Assembly (NCBI RefSeq): GCF_001403735.1
Contig: NZ_CXPG01000009.1
Coordinates: forward strand, 287,654-351,653
Length of the DNA stretch: 64,000 nucleotides
Direction: 5' to 3'
From: Jannaschia rubra
GTDB taxonomy: Bacteria > Pseudomonadota > Alphaproteobacteria > Rhodobacterales > Rhodobacteraceae
This document shows, piece by piece, positions 44,314 to 52,800 of the stretch. The position numbers and the translations under genes were made by a program. Each line of letters opens with the position of its first letter. Position 1 is the stretch's first letter. Below the pieces are notes generated by a model. It saw nothing but the letters and a program-made list of their open reading frames with translations. It did no database searches and was not told the DNA's origin.

Positions 44314-45197
44314 GCGACGTTCGCGCGGCGCAGGGCTTCGCCCGCGGCAGTGTCCTGACCATGGCTCAGCCGCCGGGTCAGGCGCGCGATGACGATCTCG
44401 GAGATCCGGGTGAACGCGAGGTAGAAGACCAGCAACGCGAGAAAATACCACATCCGCCAGTCCGGGTGCGGATAGTCGGTGAACCGCGGCGTCTTGGCGG
44501 CACCCAGGTCACGCGCCCAGTAGACGATATCCTCGACCCCCAGCAGGAACAGCAGCGGCGTGGCCTTGATGAGGACCATCCAGAGGTTGCCGAGGCCGGG
44601 CAGGGCATAGATCCACATCTGAGGAACGATGATCCGCCGGAACGCCTGCCTGCGCGTCATGCCATAGGCCTCGGCCGTCTCGACCTGCGCACGGGGCACG
44701 GCCCGCATCGCGCCGTAAAGGACGTTGGCCGCGAAGGCGCCGAAGACGATGGCGAAGGTCACCACGGCCAGCGCGAAGCCGTAGCTCTCGTGAACCCATT
44801 GCGGCGCGTTGCCGAGCGGCATCTTGGCGGCCGGGCAGACGAGGAAATCGCTTCCCTGCCGGACCGGTTGATCCCAATCCGGGCATTTGACCTGGTGGCG
44901 GACGTACTCCAGCCCCTGATCCAGGGCGATGACGAAGAACAGGAAGAATGCCACGTCTGGCACGCCCCGCACGATGGCGATATAGGCCTTGCCCAACCAC
45001 GACAGCGGCGCGAAATGGGACCGGGCCGCCATCGCGCCGCCGAACCCGAACGCAAGCGCCGCCGGCGCGGTGATCGCCAGTAACAGCAGGACAGTCCCGA
45101 AGGCCGCATAGAACGACAGGTGCTTTCCCGTGGTCAGGTAGCACGTCAGCCAGGCAAGACCGTCGAGGGTCGATGGGTCGGCGCAGGCGCTGAAGAT
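44310..45197 (-). CDS. Polar amino acid ABC transporter permease (HisQ-type), no canonical start
   Basis: The frame encodes V-R-G-V-P-D-V-A-F-F-L-F, the loop A-E-A-Y-G-M-T-R-R-Q-A-F-R-R-I and six helices. The only ATG in the N-terminal part, at 45032, would remove the first helix. In-frame codons upstream spell I-F-S-A-C-A-D, then G-L-A-W-L-T-C-Y-L-T-T-G-K-H and a full hydrophobic helix, as in relatives. No in-frame ATG, GTG or TTG exists from 45032 back to the stop at 45330. I place the start at the ATC at 45197. A frameshift from the GTG at 45222 or a sequence error is the alternative. Confidence 0.8.
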   Translation of the reverse strand: MFSACADPSTLDGLAWLTCYLTTGKHLSFYAAFGTVLLLLAITAPAALAFGFGGAMAARSHFAPLSWLGKAYIAIVRGVPDVAFFLFFVIALDQGLEYVRHQVKCPDWDQPVRQGSDFLVCPAAKMPLGNAPQWVHESYGFALAVVTFAIVFGAFAANVLYGAMRAVPRAQVETAEAYGMTRRQAFRRIIVPQMWIYALPGLGNLWMVLIKATPLLFLLGVEDIVYWARDLGAAKTPRFTDYPHPDWRMWYFLALLVFYLAFTRISEIVIARLTRRLSHGQDTAAGEALRRANVA

Positions 45198-45291
45198 GGT
45201 CTCGGATCCCCGATGTGGACACCTTTGGAAGGTGCCCGGTTGAAGCGGACGGAACGCCGGAGCGGGCAGGCCGCCCCGGCGTCCTGCCGTA

Positions 45292-46014
45292 TCAGAACGT
45301 CTTCGCGTCCTCGCCGAACCACTCGACGATCAACTCGTTCAGGCTGCCGTCATCCTTCATCGACTGGATCGCGGCGTCGAGCTTGTCGCGCAATTCGGTG
45401 TCGCTTTCGCGCAGGCCGACGCCGATCCCGCCGCCCAGGGGCACATCGTCGCCCACGAAGATCATCTCCCCCGCCGATTCCTCGACCGTCGGCACCAGCG
45501 CGTCCTTGTCGGCAAAGACGGCATCCGCCTCGCCCGACCGCACCGCCGCGACGGTTTCGTCATAGGTCGCGAATTCGAGCAGGGTCGCACCGGATTCCGC
45601 GACGTGATTGGCTTGGATCGTGCCCGTCTGGGCTGCGACGACGCCTCCGGTCAGGTCGACGTCCTCGGACATCGCGGCATAGGCCGAAGCGGCCGGCGGA
45701 AAATAGTTCTGCGTGAAGTCGATGACCGCGTCGCGTTCATCGGTGATCGACATGCCGGCGATGATCGTGTCGTAGTTCCCCGAGGTCAGGTTGGGAATGA
45801 TCGAATCCCACTCGTTCGTCACCCACTCGCAGGTCAGCTCCGCCCGCTCGCAGATCTCGTCGCCCACGTCGCGCTCGAACCCGTCGACCTCTCCTGCGTC
45901 GTTGAGGAAGTTATACGGGGGATAGCCGCCCTCGGTGGCCATGCGGACCGTGTCCTGGGCCATGGCCCCGCCGGTCGTCAGCGCCAGCGCGGCGGCGGTA
46001 AGGATCAGTTTCAT
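45292..46014 (-). CDS. Polar amino acid ABC transporter substrate-binding protein
   Basis: The 240-residue periplasmic protein has a signal peptide cut near A-M-A-Q at residue 19-20. Then follow the family marks A-T-E-G-G-Y-P-P-Y-N-F near 26, G-F-E-R-D-V-G near 44, I-A-G-M-S-I-T-D-E-R near 84 and G-V-G-L-R-E-S-D near 198. This is the SBP family 3 fold binding arginine, ornithine, histidine, lysine or glutamate-type ligands. GGAGAGAAC precedes the ATG. Ligand identity is not evident. Confidence 0.93.
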   Translation of the reverse strand: MKLILTAAALALTTGGAMAQDTVRMATEGGYPPYNFLNDAGEVDGFERDVGDEICERAELTCEWVTNEWDSIIPNLTSGNYDTIIAGMSITDERDAVIDFTQNYFPPAASAYAAMSEDVDLTGGVVAAQTGTIQANHVAESGATLLEFATYDETVAAVRSGEADAVFADKDALVPTVEESAGEMIFVGDDVPLGGGIGVGLRESDTELRDKLDAAIQSMKDDGSLNELIVEWFGEDAKTF

Positions 46015-46071
46015 GTCGTTCTCTCCGGTGTTGTGCCTCCCCTGTTCGGCGGGGATGGCGGGTGATGGCGG

Positions 46072-46890
46072 TCAGGCCACGGCGCTCAGAAAGCCGCGCA
46101 GCCGTTCGGATCTTGGCGCGCCGAACAGGTTGGCCGGCGGGCCCTCCTCCTCTATCATGCCCTGGTGCAGGAAGATGACATGATTGCTGACGTCGCGCGC
46201 AAGGTTCATGTCGTGGGTCACGATGATCATGGTTCGGCCTTCGTCGGCCAGCGCCTTGATCACCCGGATCACCTCCTGCTCCAGTTCCGGGTCGAGCGCC
46301 GATGTCGGCTCATCGAACAGGAGGGCCTTGGGCTCCATCGCCAGGGCCCGCGCGATCGCCGCGCGCTGCTGCTGTCCGCCCGACAGCTGCGCGGGCCAGG
46401 CGTCGCATTTGTCGCCGATGCCGACCTTGTCGAGATAGGCGCGGGCGGCGCGTTCGACCTCTGCCGGGTCGCGCCGCAGGACGTGAACGGGTGCTTCCAT
46501 GACGTTCTGCAACACGGTCAGATGCGACCAGAGGTTGAAGGACTGGAACACCATCGACAGGTTCGTGCGGATGCGCGTTATCTGGGCCGCGTCGGCCGGC
46601 CGGCGGGAGTGACCCGACCCGCGCCAGCGGACAGGCTCCTCGCAGAACAGGATGTCGCCCGACTGGCTGTCCTCCAGCAGATTGGCGCATCGCAGCAGGG
46701 TCGACTTGCCGGACCCGGACGACCCGATCAGCGACACGACCTCACCCTGACAGGCCCGGAGGTCGACACCCTTCAGAACCTCCAACTGGCCGTAGGCCTT
46801 GTGAAGGTCGCGGATCTCGATAACGGGCGGGGCGTCGGCCAAGTCAGCCTCGGGTTGGGCGCGGTTCGGACGTTTACGCAGCAATTCCAC
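46072..46890 (-). CDS. Polar amino acid ABC transporter ATP-binding protein
   Basis: The 272-residue ATPase has Walker A G-S-S-G-S-G-K-S-T near residue 57, the Q-loop S-M-V-F-Q-S-F-N-L-W near 112, the ABC signature L-S-G-G-Q-Q-Q-R near 165 and Walker B L-L-F-D-E-P-T-S-A near 187, then I-V-T-H-D-M. It is the HisP/GlnQ type and is the first gene of a five-gene unit: ATPase, binding protein, two permeases, GS-like ligase. An extra N-terminal stretch of about 20 residues precedes the fold. Confidence 0.95.
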   Translation of the reverse strand: MELLRKRPNRAQPEADLADAPPVIEIRDLHKAYGQLEVLKGVDLRACQGEVVSLIGSSGSGKSTLLRCANLLEDSQSGDILFCEEPVRWRGSGHSRRPADAAQITRIRTNLSMVFQSFNLWSHLTVLQNVMEAPVHVLRRDPAEVERAARAYLDKVGIGDKCDAWPAQLSGGQQQRAAIARALAMEPKALLFDEPTSALDPELEQEVIRVIKALADEGRTMIIVTHDMNLARDVSNHVIFLHQGMIEEEGPPANLFGAPRSERLRGFLSAVA

Positions 46891-46914
46891 CCCGATTGCA
46901 ATGGGGTTGCAGGA

Positions 46915-47355
46915 TCAGACCTTACCCTGCGCCCTCTGTCGGGCGAGGTTGCTATCGCGGTCGTTGATGCCCAGAAGGCTGGCCAGCAGGCGCAGCAGGC
47001 TGTCCTCCTCCTCGTCCCGCTGGCCGTCGGCGAGGACGACCTTCCACAGTGCCTCGATCACGTCGATCCGCTCCTCGAGCGCCACAGCATCCTTGATCGC
47101 GCGGGTGAACCGGACGGTGTCCGGGGCCTCCTCCTCCAGCGCTTCTGCCTGCGCGCGCAGGCCGGCGGCCGCATCGGGATTAAGGCCGTGGCGGACGATC
47201 AGGATGCGGTCGATCCGGTCCTTCTCGACATCGGCATAATCGCCATCGCTGCGGGCGACGCGCACCATCAGCGCGGCAAGGGCCAGCCGAGCGTCGGGTT
47301 CCGGAAGGCGGGCGGGGTCGGGCGCCGTCAGGCGATTGATGAGATCTGAAAACAT
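46915..47355 (-). CDS. TerB-like helical protein
   Basis: The 146-residue acidic all-helical protein resembles the TerB-like fold: L-A-A-L-M-V-R-V-A-R-S-D-G-D-Y near residue 27 and the repeat motif V-L-A-D-G-Q-R-D-E-E-E near 108, each with the D-G-x-x-x-x-E metal-binding pattern. Despite the name, most such stand-alone proteins are not proven to give tellurite resistance. No other ter gene is near. The ATG at 47355 is preferred to one 12 codons upstream because the extra residues are not family-like. Confidence 0.82.
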   Translation of the reverse strand: MFSDLINRLTAPDPARLPEPDARLALAALMVRVARSDGDYADVEKDRIDRILIVRHGLNPDAAAGLRAQAEALEEEAPDTVRFTRAIKDAVALEERIDVIEALWKVVLADGQRDEEEDSLLRLLASLLGINDRDSNLARQRAQGKV

Positions 47356-47378
47356 GCAATGACATATAGCAAGGCCGC

Positions 47379-47672
47379 TCAGCCTTCCCACCCCTCCGCG
47401 ATGACGAGATCGCTTTCGCTGATCCCGAGGCGCAGCTTGAGCGCTGCCTGATAGCCTGCGCTGGCATAGCAGTCGCGCGCCGCCTGATAGGTCGGAAACT
47501 CGATCACCACCGTCCGGGGCTTGGCCTTGCCTTCGACCGTCTCGCGGGCCCCGCCGCGCACCAGAAACCGCCCGCCGTATTCGGCTAGCGGTGCCGCATT
47601 GGCCGCGCGGTAGAGGTCGTATCGCTCGGGGTCGTCCACCCGCCCATGCGCGATCCAGTATCCCTTAGCCAT
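47379..47672 (-). CDS. DUF1330 family protein
   Basis: The 97-residue protein has the compact ferredoxin-like DUF1330 pattern: K-G-Y-W-I-A-H-G-R-V-D-D near residue 3, Y-G-G-R-F-L-V-R-G-G near 33, V-V-I-E-F-P-T-Y near 54 and A-R-D-C-Y-A-S-A-G-Y near 64. The biochemical role of the family is unknown. It overlaps the end of rlmJ by eight bases on the same strand and is likely co-expressed with it. Confidence 0.88.
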   Translation of the reverse strand: MAKGYWIAHGRVDDPERYDLYRAANAAPLAEYGGRFLVRGGARETVEGKAKPRTVVIEFPTYQAARDCYASAGYQAALKLRLGISESDLVIAEGWEG

Positions 47673-48453
47673 CTGCAGCCTCCTCGAAGATGCGGGACAG
47701 GCGGGCCATTTCGCCCTCCATGCCCCAGGGTGGGTTGACGACGACCATGCCCGATCCTTCCATCCCATGTCCCGGTCGTGCAGGCGGAAAGCGGACCTCA
47801 TGCACCAGTGCCTCGGGCATCGCATCGCGAAGGGTGCGGGTCATCGGCAGATGCCGGCGGTCGGGCAGGATCGGATACCACAGCATCAGGACGCCCACGC
47901 CCCATTTCCGATGGATCACGGGCAGCAGGGTCGCGAGTCTGGTGTAATCGGCCTTCACTTCCCATGACGGGTCGATCAGCATAAGGCCCCGGCGCGGATC
48001 AGGCGGGGTCAGGGCCTTGGCCATCTCCAGCCCGTCGCGCCTGTGGATCCGCGTGTTCGGACCGGCGGGCATGGCTTCTATCAAGGCACCGTGTTCGGCG
48101 GGATGCAATTCGGCCAAGTCGATCTTGTCGAACGGCCGGAGCGTCAGGGCCGCCAAGAGCGGTGAGCCGGGATAGCTGCGCGCCCCGTTTTCCGCACGGA
48201 ACCGTGTCAATGCCGCCACATAGGGGTGGTCCGGCGGGAAGCGATGCAACAGCCGGTCGACACCCGTTCTGGCCTCGCCGGTGACGGCTGCCGCAGGGCC
48301 GTCGAGATCATAGGCCCCACGCCCCGCGTGGGTCTCCAAGTAACTGATCGCCTTGTCTTTTCTGACCATATAGGCAAGCGTCCAGGACAACAGGGCATGC
48401 TTGTGGACGTCGGCGGCGTTTCCCGCGTGATAGCCATGTTGATAGGACAGCAT
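47665..48453 (-). CDS. rlmJ: 23S rRNA (adenine(2030)-N6)-methyltransferase RlmJ
   Basis: The 262-residue enzyme methylates A2030 of 23S rRNA. It begins M-L-S-Y-Q-H-G-Y-H-A-G-N, has the SAM-site E-T-H-A-G-R-G-A-Y near residue 40 and the catalytic L-I-D-P-S-W near 160. M-L-W-Y-P-I and N-P-P-W-G-M complete the pattern. AAGGGG directly precedes the ATG. In E. coli the catalytic motif is D-P-P-Y; D-P-S-W is a recognised variant among relatives, as far as I recall. A 9-bp hairpin lies just upstream. Confidence 0.93.
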   Translation of the reverse strand: MLSYQHGYHAGNAADVHKHALLSWTLAYMVRKDKAISYLETHAGRGAYDLDGPAAAVTGEARTGVDRLLHRFPPDHPYVAALTRFRAENGARSYPGSPLLAALTLRPFDKIDLAELHPAEHGALIEAMPAGPNTRIHRRDGLEMAKALTPPDPRRGLMLIDPSWEVKADYTRLATLLPVIHRKWGVGVLMLWYPILPDRRHLPMTRTLRDAMPEALVHEVRFPPARPGHGMEGSGMVVVNPPWGMEGEMARLSRIFEEAADG

Positions 48454-48468
48454 CCCCTTGGGCTAGTG

Positions 48469-48492
48469 CCGCTTGCCGCGCCTGGCAAGCGG
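48469..48492. other. Perfect 9-bp hairpin upstream of rlmJ
   Basis: CCGCTTGCC (48469-48477) pairs with GGCAAGCGG (48484-48492) over six bases. There is no T-run on either strand. It lies 16 bases upstream of the rlmJ ATG, in the likely leader or promoter. The rest of 48454-48595 shows nothing else I can name. Confidence 0.45.
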
Positions 48493-48595
48493 CGAAGGAA
48501 AACTGCCCGTGATCTCATCGCTTTTTCCGTGCCTTCACGAATGGCCGTGTTAAATACGGACTTGTATTTCAAAGCCTGACCTGCCCGGGATCGCC

Positions 48596-49381
48596 ATGTT
48601 TCGCATTTCGCTTGCTGCCCTTGCCCTGACCGCGACTGCCGCCTCTGCGCAGATCGCCGATACGACCACATATTCGACCCAGGAGCAGGGCCCTGCGCTC
48701 GGCTTTACCCTGCGCGGCGGCGTGAAGTCCGCGCCGGAATATTTCGGCGCGTCGGAGACCGGATTTGGCCCGACGGCGAGCGTCGAGTTGAACCATTTGC
48801 GCCTGGGCGGATATACCTTCGGGAACCCCGATCCCCTCTATGAGCCGCGCGGCTTCGGTCTGATCGGATCGCTGCGCTACATCGGCGAGCGGGACGATTC
48901 CGACAACCCGGAACTGGCCGGACTGGATGATGTCGATGCCTCGCTGGAACTCGGCGCCGGCGTTCGCTACGCCACGCGCAATCTGGAGGCTTTCGGCAAG
49001 GTCCGTTATGGCGTGATCGGCCATGAGGGGTTCGTTGGCGAACTGGGCGCGGACGTCATCGCCCGCCCGACAGACCGGCTGACCCTGACCCTGGGACCGC
49101 GCGCGCTGTTCGGCGACAGCGACTACAGCTCCACCTATTTCGGCGTGACCGCGGCGGAGGCCGGCAATTCCTCGTTCACGGAATTCGATGCAGGTGGCGG
49201 GTTGGTATCCACGGGGGTCGAACTCGGCGCGGGCTATCAGATCAACGACAACTGGGGCATCGACGCGACGGTGAACTACGACCGCCTCCGGGGGGATGCC
49301 GCCGACAGCCCGATCACCGTCGATGACACAGCGGTTTCCGCCAGCATCGGCGTCACGCGACGGTTCACGCTCGGCTTCTGA
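48596..49381 (+). CDS. MipA/OmpV family outer membrane protein
   Basis: The 261-residue protein has a signal peptide cut near A-S-A-Q (residue 19) and a beta-barrel body of alternating hydrophobic strands. It has G-F-T-L-R-G-G-V-K-S-A-P-E-Y-F-G near residue 36 and P-R-G-F-G-L-I-G near 85. The last residue is phenylalanine (T-L-G-F), as expected for BAM-assembled proteins. MipA was described as scaffolding murein enzymes, but most family members are uncharacterised. It is divergent from rlmJ. Confidence 0.88.
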   Translation: MFRISLAALALTATAASAQIADTTTYSTQEQGPALGFTLRGGVKSAPEYFGASETGFGPTASVELNHLRLGGYTFGNPDPLYEPRGFGLIGSLRYIGERDDSDNPELAGLDDVDASLELGAGVRYATRNLEAFGKVRYGVIGHEGFVGELGADVIARPTDRLTLTLGPRALFGDSDYSSTYFGVTAAEAGNSSFTEFDAGGGLVSTGVELGAGYQINDNWGIDATVNYDRLRGDAADSPITVDDTAVSASIGVTRRFTLGF

Positions 49382-49439
49382 AAGTCCTTCCGATCCAGGT
49401 GACACGGAACCTTTCGAGCGATCGAGGTGATAGTCTGGC

Positions 49440-50492
49440 ATGAATTCGATCCGCCTTCTTGCCGCATTCGCCCTTGCCTTTCTAACCTTGGCCCTGCCGA
49501 TCCGCGCGATCGGGCAGGAGGTTTCCGTCGGCGTGATGCAGGCCCCGCCCTTCGCCCTGACGGATGGTGAGGGTCTGAACACGGGGCTGACCGTCGATCT
49601 GTTCCGGCTGGCGGCCGAGGCGGCGGACATCGAATATACCTTCGTGGCCCTGCCGGCTGGCACCGATCCGGTGGACGCGCTGGCCCGGCATGACATCGTC
49701 CTGCCCGTCGAAGGCAGCGCCGAGATCGAGTCGCGGGCCGACCTGTCGCAACCCTTTTATACCGCCACGCTTGGCATGGCCGCGCCGGAAGACCCGATGG
49801 TGCTGCGCGTGGTCAAGGGTTTCGTCACTCTCGATTTTCTGCGGATCGTCGCAGGGGTTGCGGCGCTTCTGTTCGTCGTCGGCGCCATCGTCTGGGCCTT
49901 CGAGCGTCGCACGAACGAGGAGATGTTCCACAAGGCGCCGAGCAGGGGGCTTGGCGACGGTTTCTGGTGGGCCGGCGTGACCTTGACCACCATTGGCTAT
50001 GGCGACAAGGCGCCGGTCACGACCATGGGGCGTGCCATCGCAATGATCTGGATGCTGGTGGGCCTTGCGGTGAGCGCATCGCTGACGGCAGCCGTCGTGA
50101 CGCTAGCATCAGGGGACGGTCAGTCCATCGACCTGCCCGAGGCTGTGCTCGAAAAGCGTGTCGCTGTTCCCGTCGATGGATCGGCCGAGGCATTCCTGAA
50201 AGGTCGTGGCGTGATCGCCGCCGTGGTCCCGGACCCATCCGCCGCGCTGGCCGAGATCGCCGCCGACAGGGCGGATGTCGTGGTGGCTGCAGCACCTTTG
50301 CTGCACTGGGCGAACGAACGGGACGGACAGTCCCTGCGCATCACGACGACACGCTGGGACCCCGTCCTGATCGCCATGGCCTTCAACGAAGGCGATCCTC
50401 TGCGCGAACGGATGGACCGTGCCTTGCTGACCGTCATCGCCTCCGAGACCGGACAGGAAGTCGTCCGCCGATGGATCCCGGAGGACTTCTGA
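49440..50492 (+). CDS. GluR0-like ligand-gated potassium channel
   Basis: The 350-residue protein has a signal peptide (1-25) and the first half of a periplasmic binding domain (26-125). Next come a membrane helix (133-154), a pore loop with the potassium filter T-T-I-G-Y-G-D at 183-189, a second helix (199-222) and the second half of the binding domain (230-350). This split S1-M1-P-M2-S2 order is that of prokaryotic ionotropic glutamate receptors such as GluR0. It should open for K+ on binding an amino acid. GAGGTG precedes the ATG. The ligand is unknown. Confidence 0.9.
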   Translation: MNSIRLLAAFALAFLTLALPIRAIGQEVSVGVMQAPPFALTDGEGLNTGLTVDLFRLAAEAADIEYTFVALPAGTDPVDALARHDIVLPVEGSAEIESRADLSQPFYTATLGMAAPEDPMVLRVVKGFVTLDFLRIVAGVAALLFVVGAIVWAFERRTNEEMFHKAPSRGLGDGFWWAGVTLTTIGYGDKAPVTTMGRAIAMIWMLVGLAVSASLTAAVVTLASGDGQSIDLPEAVLEKRVAVPVDGSAEAFLKGRGVIAAVVPDPSAALAEIAADRADVVVAAAPLLHWANERDGQSLRITTTRWDPVLIAMAFNEGDPLRERMDRALLTVIASETGQEVVRRWIPEDF

Positions 50493-50501
50493 TCCGAGCC
50501 C

Positions 50502-52163
50502 TCAGACCAGACGCGACTGCTCCTTGGCGGCGCGTACGAAGTCCGCGAACAGCGGGTGGGGCGCAAATGGCTTGGACTTCAGCTCCGGATGAAACTGGAC
50601 GCCGATGTACCAGGGATGATCCTTCGCTTCGACGATCTCGGGCAGGCGCCCGTCGGGGGACATGCCCGAAAAGACCAACCCGCTCTCCTCCAGCTTCTCA
50701 CGGTAGCGGATATCCACCTCATAGCGATGGCGATGACGTTCCTCGATCGCGGTGGTGCCATAGGCCTCCGCCACCTTGGACCCGTCCTTGAGTACCGCAT
50801 CGTAGGAGCCGAGCCGCATCGTCCCACCCTTGTCGTCGTCGGCCCTGCGCGTGACGGTATGGTTGCCCTGCACCCATTCCTTAAGATGATAGACCACGGG
50901 AGTGAACCGACGCACATCCACCGGCTTGCCGGCCTGCGCCTCGTGGTCGAATTCCTCCGACCCGGCATTGTCGATATGCGCCATGTTCCGGGCCGCCTCG
51001 ATTACGGCCATCTGCATCCCCAGACAGATGCCCAGATAGGGGATGCCCTTCTCGCGCGCGAATTGCGCCGCCTTGATCTTGCCCTCGGTGCCCCGCTCGC
51101 CGAAACCACCGGGCACGAGGATGGCATTCAGCCGCTCCAGATGCGCCGACGGCTCCTCGCGCTCGAAGACCTCCGCGTCGATCCACTCGATCCGGACCTT
51201 CACGCGGTTGGCCATGCCGCCGTGGGTCAGCGCCTCGGCAATGGACTTGTAAGCGTCTTCAAGCTGCGTGTACTTGCCCACGATCGCCACCCGGACCTCG
51301 CCATCCGTATTGTGGATGCGGTCCACCACATCCTCCCAGCGGTCGAGGTTCGGCTTGGGCGCCGGGCTGATCCCGAAGGCATCCAGCACGGCCTGGTCCA
51401 TCCCTTCGCGGTGATAGGCCAGGGGCGCCTCGTAGATGGACTTCAGATCCTGCGCCGCGATGACCGAGTCGGGTCGGACATTGCAGAACAGCGCCAGCTT
51501 TTCGCGTTCCTTCAGGGGGATCGGGCCTTCGGACCGGCAGACCAGGATGTCGGGGGCGAGGCCGATGGACCGAAGCTCCTTGACGGAGTGCTGGGTGGGT
51601 TTCGTCTTCAACTCGCCGCTGGCCTTGATGTAGGGCAGCAGCGTTAGATGCATCAGCACGCATTGGCCGCGCGGCTGTTCCTGGCTGAACTGGCGGATCG
51701 CCTCGAAGAAAGGCAGGCCCTCGATGTCGCCCACGGTGCCGCCGATCTCGCAGAGCATGAAATCGACCTCATCGGCACCGATCCGCAGGAAATCCTTGAT
51801 CTCGTTGGTAACGTGCGGAATGACCTGGATCGTCTTGCCAAGATAATCGCCGCGCCGCTCCTTTTCGAGGACGTTGGAATAGACGCGCCCGGAACTGATC
51901 GAATCCGTTGCACGCGCGGCAACGCCCGTGAACCGCTCGTAATGGCCGAGGTCCAGATCGGTCTCGGCGCCGTCGTCGGTCACGAAGACCTCGCCGTGTT
52001 CGAAGGGCGACATCGTGCCGGGATCAACGTTCAGATAGGGGTCGAGTTTGCGCAGACGCACGGAATATCCGCGCGCCTGGAGCAGCGCGCCCAGAGCTGC
52101 CGAGGCAAGACCCTTGCCCAGCGATGAGACCACACCGCCGGTGATGAAGATGTAACGTGCCAT
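50502..52163 (-). CDS. pyrG: CTP synthase
   Basis: The 553-residue enzyme aminates UTP to CTP with glutamine. The synthetase half begins [14 protein letters not shown] and has [11 protein letters not shown] near residue 40. The amidotransferase half has the nucleophile in Y-L-G-I-C-L-G-M-Q near residue 385 and the H-P-E triad part in Q-F-H-P-E-L near 525. GGGAGC precedes the ATG at 52163; an upstream ATG at 52220 is not family-like. It is downstream of secG, a frequent arrangement in alphaproteobacteria. Confidence 0.97.
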   Translation of the reverse strand: MARYIFITGGVVSSLGKGLASAALGALLQARGYSVRLRKLDPYLNVDPGTMSPFEHGEVFVTDDGAETDLDLGHYERFTGVAARATDSISSGRVYSNVLEKERRGDYLGKTIQVIPHVTNEIKDFLRIGADEVDFMLCEIGGTVGDIEGLPFFEAIRQFSQEQPRGQCVLMHLTLLPYIKASGELKTKPTQHSVKELRSIGLAPDILVCRSEGPIPLKEREKLALFCNVRPDSVIAAQDLKSIYEAPLAYHREGMDQAVLDAFGISPAPKPNLDRWEDVVDRIHNTDGEVRVAIVGKYTQLEDAYKSIAEALTHGGMANRVKVRIEWIDAEVFEREEPSAHLERLNAILVPGGFGERGTEGKIKAAQFAREKGIPYLGICLGMQMAVIEAARNMAHIDNAGSEEFDHEAQAGKPVDVRRFTPVVYHLKEWVQGNHTVTRRADDDKGGTMRLGSYDAVLKDGSKVAEAYGTTAIEERHRHRYEVDIRYREKLEESGLVFSGMSPDGRLPEIVEAKDHPWYIGVQFHPELKSKPFAPHPLFADFVRAAKEQSRLV

Positions 52164-52314
52164 GTCGGATTGCTCCCGCGTCGTCGTCCAGATCCGACCC
52201 TTGCCGGAATCACCAATCACGGGATTTGACGGTAGCAGGTGATCCCGACCGGCCGCAACCGCAGGCCGCCGGATCGTTCCGCCTCCGGGCGCCCGCGCGC
52301 CCTTTTCGGTGTCG

Positions 52315-52674
52315 TCAGTCCGCCCGCGGCGGCGTCAGCGGCGCATCGCCGGTCGTGGGCGGCAGAAGGTCCAACCCGGTCGGCGCGGCGGGAACCAGAG
52401 GCTCCACATCCTCGACCGGCACGGTCAGGTCGACGACCGACCCGCCCGAGGCGTTCTGCGCCGCGACGATGGTCAGGGTGACCGAGGTCACGAGGAATGC
52501 CACGGCAAAAGCCCACGTCAACTTCGTCATTGCCGTCGCCGACTGCCGACCGGTCATGGCGCCGCCGCCGCCACCGCCCAGCCCCATGCCGCCACCTTCG
52601 CTTCTCTGCAGAAGGACGATCCCGATCAGGCAGAAGGCGAGGATCAGGTGGATGACGAGGATGACGTTTTCCAT
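52315..52674 (-). CDS. secG: Preprotein translocase subunit SecG
   Basis: The 119-residue protein has two membrane helices (about 3-22 and 52-72). They flank the typical [14 protein letters not shown] loop. A proline-rich tail of about 45 residues (L-V-P-A-A-P-T-G-L) follows, longer than in E. coli but common in this group. SecG eases SecA-driven export through SecYE. It is 151 bases upstream of pyrG on the same strand and divergent from purA. Confidence 0.94.
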   Translation of the reverse strand: MENVILVIHLILAFCLIGIVLLQRSEGGGMGLGGGGGGAMTGRQSATAMTKLTWAFAVAFLVTSVTLTIVAAQNASGGSVVDLTVPVEDVEPLVPAAPTGLDLLPPTTGDAPLTPPRAD

Positions 52675-52800
52675 GCAGGGCCCATTCGGTCTGTTCGCGG
52701 GCTACCTATTGACTGTGCCCCGGTGCCGCAAGCCCGAAGGCTTCCCTGTCGGGGCCCGGCGGGTTAGGGGACCCATGTTTCAATCGGACCGGGGGTCTTC

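Noticed and set aside
46915..47355. Calling the TerB-like protein a tellurite resistance determinant
   Set aside because: No other ter genes are present and the fold alone does not imply that function.
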